Origin: Mesorhabditis belari
Lineage: Eukaryota; Nematoda; Chromadorea; Rhabditida; Rhabditidae
Direction of reading: 5' to 3'
Length of the DNA: 64,000 nucleotides
Assembly (NCBI GenBank): GCA_958450365.1
Contig: CAUEEP010000932.1
Location: 1,810,501 to 1,874,500, forward strand
The notes below the pieces were generated by a model. It searched no databases and was not told where the DNA came from. It was given only the letters and a program-made list of their open reading frames with translations. Of this stretch, positions 41,662-51,935 are shown in pieces (positions within the stretch are counted from its first letter, which is position 1; the number at the start of each line of letters is the position of its first letter). The position numbers and the translations under genes were made by a program.

Positions 41662-44648
41662 ATGATTTCAAAACTTTATTCTCTACTTTTTCTCATCGTT
41701 TTGATGATTGGAGTTTACTGTAACGACGAGCCACAAAATCGAGCCAAAAGATACGACGGATACTACGGTGGATATGGATACGATGGATGGGGGTGAGTTG
41801 AAATCGAGCCAAAATGAATAGCAAAGTTTTCAGCAAAAATTAGCAAAAATTTGGAACCAAGCGGACTCGAACCCTCGATCGTTTGACTTGAAACCAAGCT
41901 CACTAACCACTCGGCCAAAAATCTTAATTTTTAGTTTAGCTTATTTTTAAAAACTAAGATTTTCTATAGATTACGTGATATCCAGATCCCACCAATAACT
42001 TGTTATTTTGTCAAAATTTTCAGCTTTTCGCGACTTAAACAGCTTGATCTGAGATCTCTCGAAAATGCCCCCGAAATCTCGAAAATTAAGCGAATTAAAG
42101 CTGTTTTCCGTAAATCCTGGAACTCACAGAACCTTTTGAAATGATCAGCGACTAAAAATAGATCAAAGTTCGGATGGCCAGGCTCACTAACCACTCGGCC
42201 ACAAGGATTTTAGCTTAATTTTAAAAACTAAGCTTTTCTATGGATTACGTGATATCCAGATCCCACGAAGAACCTGTTGTTTCGTAGAAATTTTCAGTTT
42301 TTTCTCGATTTTAAGCCTTGATTCGAGATCTCTCGAAAATACGCCCAAATTTTAACATTTAAGCTAATTGAAACTGTTTTTCGTGAACCCTGGAACACAC
42401 AGAACCTTTTGGAACCCAAGTGGACTTGGATTGGAGCTTTGGAGCCAAGCGGACTCGAACCCGGGTTGTTCGACTTGGAAACCAAGCTCACTAACCACTT
42501 GGTCACCAGAAATCTGGCTTAATTTTAAAAACTAAGATTTTCTATAGATTACGTGACATCCAGATCCCAAGAATAGCTCGTTACTTGTCGAGTATTTTCA
42601 GCTTTTCTCTGTTTTAACTGCTTGATTTGAGATCTCTCGAAAAAACCCCCAAAATCTCGAAAATTAACCGAATTAAAGCTGTTTTCCGTAAATCCTGGAA
42701 CTCACAGAACCTTTTGAAATGATCAGCCCCTGAAAATGAATCAAAGTTTGGGTGGCCGAGTGGTTAGCGAGCCGATTACCAGCCAGTCGGTCCTGGTTCG
42801 AGTCCGGGATTGGTTTTTGCTTCTTTTAATTCTGATTTTTGTGCATTTTGTGAGGCTAGTTTTGCAGGTGCCAGGCGTTTCCCGTGTTGACTTTCTGGTA
42901 AAGCACTAGCTTAAGAAATTTTGAGTCCGCAAAAAGATTCGTTTTCTAAGTTTACGTCAAAATCTCTAATTTTCTTTAAATTTTCATTTTTGAGGTGTCT
43001 CGAGTGGTTATTGTAAGTTTTTCAGGCACTTTTATTATCCCTAAACCTTAAAAATCCTTATTTTCACACATTCCCAAAGATTCCTACACTACGGGATTTT
43101 GTGTTGGTTTGGAGGGGAGATCCTGGTGTTGAAAGGTTCAGAGTTCAGGCTTGGGCTTGGGCTTGGGCTCAGGCTCAGGCTCAGGCTTAGGCTTAGGCTC
43201 AGATCAAGGCTCAGGCCCAGGTCCAGGTCCAGATTTAGGCCCAGGCTCTGGCTCAGGTCCAGGCCCGGGTCCAGGCTTAGGCCTAGGCCCAGGCTCCAGC
43301 CCAGGCTCGGGCTTAGGCTTAGGCTTAGGCTTAGGCTCAGATCAAGGCTCAGGCCCAGGTCCAGGTCCAGGTTCAGGTCCAGGCCCAGGCTTGGGCCAAT
43401 GCCCAGGCCCAGGCCCAGGTCCAGGCTCAGGCCTAGGCTTAGGCTTAGGCTCAGGTCAAGGTTCAGGCCCAGGTCCAGGTTCAGGCTCAGGCCCAGGTTC
43501 TGGCTCAGGCTCAGTCCCAGGCCCAGGCTCTGGCTCAGGCCCAGGCACAGGCCCAGGCTTAGGGCAAGGCCATGGCCCAGGCTCAGGCTCAGACTCAGAC
43601 CCAGACTCAGACCCAGGCTTAGGCCCAGGCTTAGGTCAAGACCCAGGCTGAAATTCAGATCAGGCTAACTCTGGATGCTAGATCTAGACGCAAACAAGTT
43701 TAGGTCAATTCAAAGGTGTTCAGAATCTATGGGCGCCAATAGATTACCAGGTTTTGAGCTCATTTTGTACAAGTTTAAGATCATGGGACATTTGATACGC
43801 CCCGCCCCCTTTGCCATTGGCAAACCAACTTTGTGGTACCATATCTTGGTGTTGGGTGGTCCAATTTAAATGTTCTTAGTATCATTAGATGCGTCAAGTC
43901 TTTCTCTATCGATTGGTACAAAAACTGTTCAAATTGGGCAGCCGAGCACCGAGAAATTTGAGTTCAAAGTTGGATTGTCAATGGGAAAGGGGGCGGCTGT
44001 CAATGGTAATTTGCCTGTACTGGTTTGATGGGTCAATTCGGATATAAGCCAGGAAAAGCCAGATCTGAACCAGAGCAAGCTATGAATTCTGGACAGTTTG
44101 GTTACATAGATCTGAATCTAGGTCAGAGAAAAGGTTAGCAAAAGCCTAGCCTCGGTCAGATCCTGGACAAACCAAGCCCTGGGCAGGGTTGGCATTGACC
44201 TAGATCTAGACCAGGCTTGGCTATAGCTAGTCCAAGTCCAAGTCAATAAACAAGGCTAACTCTTGAGCAGGTAGACTAGCCTAGGGCAGGCTGTGCAGGT
44301 CTAAAGCCAAGCTTTGCAGGCCTAAGGCCAAGCTGTGCAGGCCTAAAGCCAAGCTGTGGCAGCCCAAACAAGAATAAACAATACTATCCATTTTTCAGTG
44401 GTGATTGGTGGTATGGCGGTCGTTTTATCGGCTTGATTCTCGGCATTTTCTTGCTGATGTTGTGCTGCTGTGTGCCGTTGATTTGCTTGGCTGGTGAGTG
44501 GTGCAAAAAAAAAATGCTCAAAGCATCCCCATTTTCAGGTATCTGGTTCATGGGCTGGTTCGGGATCAAGGGTCGCCGCGATGCACGCCTCAAGTCTCAA
44601 GGAGTGGCGTACGGTGCACCGGCTCCCCAGAGTGCGTACCCATATTAG
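41662..44648 (+). CDS. Small secretory-pathway membrane protein with Gly/Tyr/Trp-rich luminal segment
   Basis: Three exons: 41662-41792, 44399-44493 and 44539-44648, phases consistent, 111 residues. The ATG lies nine bases after a TTTCAG acceptor (possible trans-splice site). Residues 1-20 are a signal peptide (MISKLYSLLFLIVLMIGVYC), KR at 29-30 could be a dibasic cleavage site, and 31-50 are Gly/Tyr/Trp-rich (YDGYYGGYGYDGWG). About 52-76 form a membrane helix with a Cys cluster (MLCCCVPLICLA). The cytoplasmic tail is basic, then Ala/Pro-rich, ending GAPAPQSAYPY. Short proteins with this general layout (signal peptide, Cys-rich helix, Pro/Tyr-rich tail) occur widely in animals, but I cannot name the family. 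The 2.6-kb first intron is full of tRNA-like repeats and a hexamer array; the second intron is 45 bp. Two copies of the gene's tail lie elsewhere (31766 and 48957). Confidence 0.75.
41856..42830. repeat. Ser/Leu-type tRNA-like repeats and boxes in intron 1
   Basis: tRNA-like cores: 41856-41917 (minus), 42168-42203 (partial, minus), 42441-42508 (minus) and 42751-42812 (plus). Boxes: GTGATATCCAGATC near 41985 and 42249, CTGGAACTCACAGAAC near 42117, CTGGAACACACAG near 42390, GTGACATCCAGATC near 42553, and CTGGAACTCACAG near 42695. Successive boxes are mostly 131-141 bp apart, whether or not a core lies between. Confidence 0.75.
43145..43655. repeat. Degenerate hexamer array with TTAGGC telomere-like runs
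   Basis: About 85 hexamers of GGCTCA, GGCCCA, GGTCCA and GGCTTA. At about 43310-43335 four consecutive TTAGGC units occur; TTAGGC is the nematode telomere repeat. Gly/Pro/Ser- and Arg-rich frames over the array are artefacts. Confidence 0.95.
43795..44000. repeat. Foldback repeat of the CCATTGGCAATC family
   Basis: CCCTTTGCCATTGGCAA at the left, core CATTAGATGCGTCAAGTC, and CAGCCGAGCACCGAGAAATT then GTCAATGGGAAAGGGGGCG at the right. Confidence 0.65.
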
Positions 44649-44659
44649 GTCCGCAACGA

Positions 44660-45140
44660 AAAGTAGTTAGACTAGGAAACTAAGCTTTTCAAATTGTAGC
44701 CTGACATCCAGCTTGACCAAAAAAGGCTTTTAGTTTTGTTAATTTTCCAATCAGATTTTCCGTTTTTGACCCGAGAACGAATGGTTGAAAACGAAAATTT
44801 TTTAAATCAGTTAGACTTGGAAACTAAGCTTTTCAAATTGTAGCCTGATATCCAGCTTAGCCAAAAAAGCATTTAGTTTTGTCAATTTTCCAAACAAATT
44901 TTCCGTTTTTGACCCGAGAAGGAACCGTTCAGAAATTAAATTTTTTAAATTAGTTAGACTATGAAACTAAGCTTTTTAAATTGTAACCTGACATCCAGCT
45001 TGGCCAAAAAAGCTTTTCGTTTTGTCAATTTTCCAAACAAATTTTCCGTTTTTGACCCGAGAACGAACGGTTCAAAACCAAGATTTTCTCCTTTGTTTCT
45101 ATAAAAGAAATTTTAGCGTAGAACTACTCTGTGACATCCA
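44660..45140. repeat. Tandem units of 143-144 bp, GACATCCAGCTTGGCC family
   Basis: TGACATCCAG (or TGATATCCAG) begins at 44702, 44846, 44989 and 45132: spacings 144, 143 and 143. The fourth box belongs to a unit whose flanks differ (CTGTGACATCCAGATCTCG), yet the pitch is unchanged. The array starts 16 bases after the stop codon of the preceding gene. Confidence 0.9.
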
Positions 45141-45167
45141 GATCTCGTAAAAATCGAAAAAATTCAG

Positions 45168-45383
45168 TTGTCCAACTACACTCCGAGCCACAACCTGTCA
45201 TTCGAACCGTTCGTGCCCGTTCCCTTTCCCCAACTCGTAACACTTTTGCCACACAGGCCCCCGCTGAACAGGTATGTGTGCGCTGTGTGCCAGATCGTAT
45301 GCGTTTGCATTTTTGAGCTTAAAAACAAGTCTAAAGTCTATCTGAAAGCCAATTGAAGCTTTTAGGCTGATCTACTGCAACCG
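45168..45383 (+). CDS. Candidate orphan exon plus 18-bp micro-exon
   Basis: Exon 45168-45271 lies between AAATTCAG and GTATGTG. In one phase it reads 34 codons without a stop and with a protein-like composition (HSEPQPVIRTVRARSLSPTR). After a 94-base intron, TTTTAG precedes 18 bases encoding ADLLQP and a GTAAGA donor in the same phase. No further matching exons are found. The acceptor AAATTCAGTTG also belongs to a satellite unit (compare 49725-49735), so this could be chance exonisation. No domain is recognised. Confidence 0.25.
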
Positions 45384-45487
45384 GTAAGATTTTGAGCTTT
45401 TAGATAACAGAAAGCTGTCTAGATTGTCACTAGATTTAGCTAGAATGCACAAAAATTAAAAAAGAAAATCAAAAAAAGCAAAAAACC

Positions 45488-46440
45488 GAGCCCGGACTCG
45501 AACCAGGACCGACTGCCTGGTGAATCGGCTCGCTAACCATTCGGCCACCCAGATTTTGATTCATTTTCAGTCGCTGATCATTTCAAAAGGTTCTGTGAGT
45601 TCCAGGATTTACGGAAAACAGCTTTAATTCGGTTAATTTTCGAGATTTTGGGGGTTTTTTCGAGAGATCTCAGATCAAGCAGTTAAAACCGAGAAAAGCT
45701 GAAAATACTCGGCAACTAACGAGCTATTCTTCGGATCTGGATATCACGTAATCCATAGAAAATCTTAGTTTTTAAAATTAAGCCAGAATTCTGGTGCCCA
45801 AGTGGTTAGTGAGCTTGGTTTCCAAGTCGAACAACCCGGGTTCGAGTCCGCTTGGGTCCAGAGCTCCAATCCAAGTCCGCTTGGGTTCCAAAAGGTTCTG
45901 TGCGTTCCAGGGTTCACGAAAAACAGTTTTAAATTAGCTTAACCTTCGAGATTTAGGTGGATTTTTTTGCAGATCGCGAATCAAGGCTTAAAACCGAGAA
46001 AAAACTGATTTTCCACCAAAAAAACAGGTTATTCGTGGGATCTGGATCTCACGTAATCCATAGAAAATCTTAGTTTTTAAAAATAAGCTAAATTTTTGTG
46101 ACCGAATGGTTAGTGAGCTTGGCCATCCGAACTTTGATCTATTTTTAGTCGCAGATCATTTCAAAAGGTTCTGTGAGTTCCAGGATTTACGGAAAACAGC
46201 TTTAATTTGGTTAATTTTAGAGATTTCGGGGGTATTTTCGAGAGATCTCAAATCAAGCAGTTAAAACCGCGAAAAGCTGAAAATTTCTAGCAAGCAACGA
46301 GTAATTAGTGCGATCTGGATGTCACGTAATCCATAGAAGCTCTTAGTTTTTAAAATTAAGCTAAATTCCCTGTGGCCGAGTGGTTAGTGAGCTTGGTTTC
46401 GAAGTCGAACAACCCGGGTTCGAGTCCGCTAGGCTCGAAA
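45488..46440. repeat. Ser/Leu-type tRNA-like repeats and boxes
   Basis: Cores at 45488-45550 (minus), 45791-45855 (plus), 46097-46132 (partial, plus) and 46371-46436 (plus). Boxes: TGTGAGTTCCAGG near 45594 and 46171, TCTGGATATCACGTAAT near 45738, TGTGCGTTCCAGG near 45899, TCTGGATCTCACGTAAT near 46040, TCTGGATGTCACGTAAT near 46315. The cores point away from a centre near 45600, mirroring the copy set at 41.9-42.8 kb. Confidence 0.75.
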
Positions 46441-46619
46441 TTTTTGCTGAATTTTGCTAATTCTTTGCTAGCGATTTTAGATACATTTTTGCAGCAGTTT
46501 AGAGAGTTTTTCAGGTAATTTACACAGCAGAGGACCGTTATTACACCTCTTCCACCTCTCCGCCACGTCACAATAGTCGAATTTGAGATTTTTTTGAGAC
46601 TTTCAAAAGTTTAAACCTC

Positions 46620-47290
46620 ATTTTTTGAAAAAAAGCTTTATTCTCTTCGTTGTGTGAATCGATTTGCATTTAAAATTTGCATTTAAAGTCTGTATTTAAA
46701 GCCTCAAATTTGTCAAATTTCTTTTTTTTTTGAAATTTTAAAATTTGAAATTTGAAAAAATTTAAAGTCAAATTTTTGAAATTTTTTAAAATTTTTTTGA
46801 ATTTTTTTTGAAATTTTTTTTAAAATTTTTTTTTGAAAATTTTCTTGAAATTTTTTTAAAATTTTTTAAAAATTTTTTTTCTGAATTTTTTTAAAAAATT
46901 TTTTCAATTAAAAAAAATTTTTTTTGAAATTTTTTGGATTTATTTTTGAATTTTTTTGGTTTTTTTTTAATTTCTCTCTTTTGTGCATTCCAGATTGCCC
47001 AAAAATTCTCATTTCCGAAATTTTTATCGCATTTTTATTCGAGTTTTCAGCCTAAACAGCGAAAATCGTTAACACATCGTTAAATTTAATGCCAAAATTT
47101 GCTTTCTGATAAAGCCTTTTTCGTTGGAATCATTAAAAATTTGTTTTTCTTGGCTTTTTTTGGCTTTTTATGGCTTTTTATAGCTTTTTTTTTCTCAACA
47201 GATCGTCAAATTTCATTTTATTTTTGTAAATAAACCTTTTCAAGTGATTGTTTTAAATTGAGTTGGTATTTGGTTGATCAAATTGAACTT
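46620..47290. other. Very AT-rich gene-free stretch
   Basis: 46700-46970 is mostly A and T with GAAATTTTTTT-type repeats. One box variant (TGTGCATTCCAGATTG) stands alone at 46982. Confidence 0.5.
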
Positions 47291-47294
47291 GTAT

Positions 47295-47680
47295 CAGAGC
47301 ATTTGAGTCTTTTAAAGAAATATTTGTGCTATTTGGAAGTCACAAGGAACTCTGAGCTATTCAGTTTGACTTAAAAACGTATTTGGTGATTTGATGCAAA
47401 CGCATCCATTCTGGCGCACTGTTTTGGAGGAAAGGCTAAGGATTTGAGTCTTTTAAAGAGATATTTGTGCTATCTGGAAGTCACAAGGAACTCTGAGCTA
47501 TTCAGTTTGACTAGAAAACGTATTTGGTGATTTGATGCAAACGCATCCCTTCTGGCGCACTGTTTTGGAAGAAAGGCTGAGGATTTGGGTCTTTTAAAGA
47601 GATATTTGTGCTATCTGGAGCGCACAGGAGACCCTGAATTGCTTCTTTTCCCCTAAAAGCACTCCGATCACTTTGACACC
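47295..47680. repeat. Three units of 141 bp with reversed GTGACTTCCAG box
   Basis: TTTGGAAGTCACAAGGAACT, CTGGAAGTCACAAGGAACTC and CTGGAGCGCACAGGAGACCC begin at about 47332, 47474 and 47615, 141 bp apart. Units share GATTTGATGCAAACGCATCC. The same family is at 49975-50370, including the terminal CGCACAGGAGACCC unit. Confidence 0.85.
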
Positions 47681-47689
47681 TGTAAATGG

Positions 47690-48420
47690 GCTGAACACGT
47701 CGAGGATGTTACTAACTGGGTTACTGTAACGACTCTAACTGGATTACTGTAAGGCCTCTAGCTGGAGTACTGTAACGCCTCTAGCTGGAGTACTGTAAAT
47801 CCTCTAACCGAGTTACTAGTTTAAAGTTTAGCTCAACAACATAATTCTATCATTTCTATCCCATAGGAACCTCATAGGAAACTCAAGAGAACTCTGGAGT
47901 GCTCCGAAGGGGTTAGGGAAGAGCCCTGAGGCCTCGAAAAGAGAAAAGGAAGAGTAGAAGAGGCCAATTGTCGATACACACGCAAAATGGAAGGGAAGGG
48001 AGAGTTGGGAGACTCTAGGACCCAGGGCAAGGCAAGGCACTCTACCCCTTCCATTCCTCTACCCCTTCCATTCCTTCCCCCAACTCTAGAAAGCCTCAGG
48101 TCCAGCTCTGGGTACCCTCGCCTCTAAAAGGATCTTAAAAAGAGCGTTTGCTTGGTTTATCTTTCCTGTTTGTGTGCTTTATCTTTCCCGTTTGTCTGCT
48201 CGAATGGCGGCTGGCTTGGAATGCAGTTTTCGCAGAGTCCAGTGCATCAGAAAGAAAGCTTTTACAAAGCTAAGTACAAATTACACCAAATATAGAAAGT
48301 TTATAAGCTAGAGTTCAGCTTTCTCTTCTTTTCCCCCTTTTTTTGTCTTATCCAGCCGATACACTCCTCCATTTTCGGCTTGAGAATTCCCCCGAGATTT
48401 TCCCGTTTTTTTTTGCATTC
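47690..48420. other. No gene seen
   Basis: 47700-47820 holds four copies of an (A/G)CTGGAGTACTGTAA-like unit. CTACCCCTTCCATTCCT is repeated at 48040-48075. Nothing else recognisable. Confidence 0.35.
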
Positions 48421-48690
48421 TCTCAGATTTCTTCTCTTTCTCTTTCTCTTTCTCTTCTCCTACTCTTCCTCTTTCTCTTCCTCTTTCTCTTCCTCTCTCT
48501 CCTCTCTTTCTCTTCTCTTTCTCTTCCTCTTCCTCTTCTCTTTCTCTTCTCTTCTCTTTCTCTTTCTCTTCTCTTTCTCTTCTCTTTCTCTTCTCTTTCT
48601 CTTTCTCTTTCTCTTCTCTTCCTCTTCCTCTTTCTCTTCTCTTCCTCTTTCTCTTTCTCTTCCTCTTCTCTTCTTTTCCTTTTCTGGAAA
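48421..48690. repeat. Polypyrimidine array (CTTTCT / CTTCCT)
   Basis: About 270 bases of almost pure C and T on the plus strand with TCTTTCTC and TCTTCCTC units. It could form triplex-type structures. Open frames on both strands are compositional artefacts. Confidence 0.95.
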
Positions 48691-48956
48691 ATCTTCATTC
48701 ATTCGAATCTTTCTCAGCCATTTCCTTTTGTTTTTGTGCTTTGAGATTTAGTAAATTTGTAGTTTTGTGGGAATCTTCGAGTTCTCCGATTTTCTTGACT
48801 CTTTTAATGAGAAATAGAAACCTATTCTGTTTCGGAATTCTTCAACCCACCTTCAACTTATCCATAAATCAACTTATCCATATCCTAGAATTGTAGACCT
48901 CCAAAAGACCAGAATCTGACATTCTCTGACATGTCAGAAAGTCAGAAAAACCGAGC

Positions 48957-48983
48957 GGTGCTCCTCAGAGTGCGTACCAATAG
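48957..48983 (+). pseudogene. Second relic of the 41662-44648 gene tail
   Basis: GGTGCTCCTCAGAGTGCG continues to TACCAATAG and encodes GAPQSAYQ-stop, followed by GTCTGCAAC and the GACATCCAGCTTGGCC satellite. It resembles the relic at 31766 more than the intact gene (CAATAG versus CCATATTAG). Confidence 0.55.
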
Positions 48984-48989
48984 GTCTGC

Positions 48990-49720
48990 AACAAAAACGA
49001 GAAAACTAAAGCTTTAATATTGTAACCTGACATCCAGCTTGGCCAAAAAGGCATTTAGTTTTGTAAAGTTTCCAAGCAGATTTTTTCGGACAAGGAGGGG
49101 AACCAAAATTTTAATTAGGTAGCCTGACATCCAGCTTGGCCAAAAAAGCATTTAGTTTTGTTAATTTTCCAAGAAATTTTGAGATTTTAAGCTGAGAACG
49201 AACTGTTCGGAAACGTCCCTTCTTTAAATTAGTCAGACTCGAAAACTAATATTTTCATATTGAAGCCTGACATCCAGCTTGGCCAAAAAGGCATTTGGTT
49301 TTGTTAATTTTCCAAGCAGATTTTCAGTTTTTACGCAGACAAGGAACGGTTCGGAAATCTAAATTTTTAAATTAGTCAGACCAGAAAACTAAGCTTTTCA
49401 TATTGAAGCCTGACATCCAGCTTGACCAAAAAGGCATTCAGTTTTGTTAATTTTCCAAGCAGATTTTCAGCTTTTAAGCTGAGAACGAACTGTTCGGAAA
49501 CGTCTATTCTTTAAATTAGTCAGACTAGGAAACTAAGCTTTTCAGATTGTAGCCTGACATCCAGATTGACCAAAAAGGCATTTAGTTTTGTTAATTTTCC
49601 AATCAGCTTTCCAGATTTTAGCCAGACAAGGAACGGTTCGAAACGAAAATTTTTCCTTTGTTCCTATAAAAGAAATTGTAGCATAGGACTACTTTGTGAG
49701 ATCCAGATCTTGTAAAAATC
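48990..49720. repeat. Six tandem units, GACATCCAGCTTGGCC family
   Basis: Boxes near 49027, 49123, 49269, 49410, 49554 and 49697. All spacings are 141-146 except a shortened first unit. The last unit is the GTGAGATCCAGATC subtype, as at the end of the 44.7-kb array. Confidence 0.9.
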
Positions 49721-49974
49721 TAAAAATTCAGTTGGTTTTCCCTAGCAAACAAAGAGTTCTGAGTTTGGGTATTCGGGTGAATAATCTGGTTAGACTTTTT
49801 AGCTGAATAATCTGATTAGACTCAAAGCTTGCTGGGGAAAGGCGTCTAAAGCGTCTAGATGGATTCTAGGGTCTCTTTTTTCATCTGGTATTAGTTTTAG
49901 ATCTTTCTGCTGTCGATAGATCTCAAAAAACTCAGTCAGTGAAAATGGCAGTTGATGAATGGTGTGCTTGAGAT

Positions 49975-50370
49975 AAAATAGAGATATTGAAAAGGAAATT
50001 TGTGCTATCTGGAAGTCACAAGGAACTCTGAGCTATTCAGTTTGACTAAAAAGCGTATTTCGTGATTTGATGCAAACGCATCCCTTCTGGCGCACTATTT
50101 TGGATGAAAGGCTAAGGATTTGAGTATTTTAAAGAAATATTTAAGCTATCTGGAAGTCACAAGGAACTCTGAACTATTCAGTTTGGCTAAAAAACGTACT
50201 TGGTGATTTGATGCAAACGCGTCCCTTCTGGCTCACTGTTTAGGATGAATGGCTAAGGATTTGAGTATTTTAAAGAAATATTTGTGCTATCTGGAGCGCA
50301 CAGGAGACCCTGAATTGCTTCTTTTCCCCTAAAAGCACTCCGAGCACTTTGACACCTGTAGACTTGTTAG
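49975..50370. repeat. Three units, reversed GTGACTTCCAG family
   Basis: CTGGAAGTCACAAGGAACTC near 50011 and 50152, and CTGGAGCGCACAGGAGACCC near 50292. Near-copy of 47295-47680 in the same orientation. Confidence 0.85.
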
Positions 50371-50960
50371 CTGAATAACCTGGTTAGACTCAAAGCTTGC
50401 TGACTCAAGATATTGAAAAGAAAAAGATATCAGGATTCCTTGTGACATCCATATCCCTCAAAAAGACCAGAAACTAGCTAAAAAGTGGGTAAACTAGTAA
50501 GAGTAGGAGATGGATAAAGTGACTGAGCTAAAAAGAGAGAAACGAGAAAAACCAAAAACACAAAAGGGTGCTGTGCGTTCCAGAAAGCTCAAAAAAAAGA
50601 AAATATCGGTGATCCGCTGGAGTTTCAGAGGAGAAAAGGCAGTAGTCCTGGAAAAAGGAGCGCGACGCCGGGGCTAGGTGGTCGCGCGGCGGTTCGCCAG
50701 GGAGAAAGGGGTGCCCAGGCCCTCTCTGGTCGCCCTTTTTCTCAAATCCTCTCTAGTTTGCTTATCTTTTGCTGAAAGATGGCCCACATCACCCTCAGCC
50801 TTCGCTGAGTACTCCGGAATCGCATTTTCTTTTTGAACAAAAAGAAAATTCGGTTTTGTAGCAGCTTTGGCTTTGTAGCCGCCTGTGTTTTAGCTTTGTA
50901 ACAGCTTTGTAGCTGCTTTGGTTTTGTTTTTGAGCCGCTTTTCTTTTAGTTTTGAGCTGG
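50371..50960. other. No gene seen
   Basis: Isolated boxes CTTGTGACATCCATAT near 50437 and GCTGTGCGTTCCAGAAA near 50572; a GC-rich patch at 50660-50735; short repeats of TTTGTAGC(C/A)GC at 50850-50920. Confidence 0.35.
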
Positions 50961-51320
50961 TTTTGGTTTTGAATCGGTTTAATTACCAAATGAATCGATC
51001 TCTCCGTCTTTAAAGTCTTTAGATAAAATTTATATCGATGATTTCTGTACTAGATCTTTATCTGGATGTCATTTAGTAACTTGTTATCATTTTCAGCGTC
51101 TTGAGCCAATTTCAGGCCGGTTCAGTTACCCAAGTGGGTAACCAAACCGGTTCCTAGGCCTTTAAAGCCTTTAGATAACATTTATATCGATGATTTCTGT
51201 ACTAGATCTTTATCTGGATGTCATTTAGTAACTTGCTATTGTTTCTTTTGTTTTTAAGCGAACTTCGAGCCAGTTTACTTACCCAAGTGAGTAAATAAAC
51301 CGATTTCTGGGCTTTTGTCC
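50960..51320. repeat. Units of about 150 bp carrying SL1-like hairpins and the box
   Basis: Three segments start GGTTTAATTACCAAATG (50977), GGTTCAGTTACCCAAGTGGG (51119) and GTTTACTTACCCAAGTGAG (51274). TTACCCAAGTGGGTAA is a perfect hairpin. The first 17 bases of the second match the nematode SL1 leader at 15 positions. Box TATCTGGATGTCATTTAG follows at 51060 and 51212. Confidence 0.6.
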
Positions 51321-51420
51321 AGAAAAGCGGGTCTTTTCGTCCGCTTTCTGGACCAGAAAGCGGTCAAAAGTTGACCTTTTTTGGATAATGGATTGGATAA
51401 TTTGGCTCTTTCTCTGAATC

Positions 51421-51935
51421 ATGGTCTTTTTAAAGTCTCGTGGTCCTTTGAAAGTTTGGTGGTCCTTTGAAAGTTCCGTGGTCTTTTAAAAGTCTCGTGG
51501 TCTTTTTAAAGTCTTGTGGTCCTTTGAAAGTTCCGTGGTCCCTTGAAAGTTCCGTGGTCCTCTGAAAGTTCCGTGGTCCTCTGAAAGTTCCGTGGTCCTT
51601 TGAAAGTTCCGTGGTCCTTTGAAAGTTCCGTGGTCCTCTGAAAGTTCCGTGGTCCTTTGAAAGTTCCGTGGTCCTCTGAAAGTTCCGTGGTCCTTTGAAA
51701 GTTCCGTGGTCCTTTGAAAGTTCCGTGGTCCCTTGAAAGTTCCGTGGTCCTCTGAAAGTTCCGTGGTCCTCTGAAAGTTCCGTGGTCCTTTGAAAGTTCC
51801 GTGGTCCTTTGAAAGTTCCGTGGTCCTTTGAAAGTTCCGTGGTCTTTTAAAAGTCTCGTGGTCCTTTGAAGGCTGGTGGTCCTTTGAAAGTTTCCTGGTC
51901 TTTTAAAAGTCTCTTGGTCTTTGAAAGTTCCACAT
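51421..51935. repeat. 19-bp minisatellite
   Basis: About 26 copies of GTGGTCCTTTGAAAGTTCC, with CTCTGAAAG and CCTTGAAAG variants. A block of variants (51530-51700) is repeated in the same order at 51710-51840, indicating duplication of several units at once. Confidence 0.95.

Noticed and set aside
43099..43668. Arg/Leu-rich and Gly/Pro-rich frames
   Set aside because: They are translations of a degenerate hexamer array.
48343..48751. Ser/Leu/Phe-rich and Lys/Glu/Arg-rich frames
   Set aside because: They arise from the polypyrimidine tract and have no conserved features.
51119..51140. A functional SL RNA gene
   Set aside because: The match to SL1 stops after 17 bases, no Sm site or further stem-loops are seen, and the copies look like satellite units.
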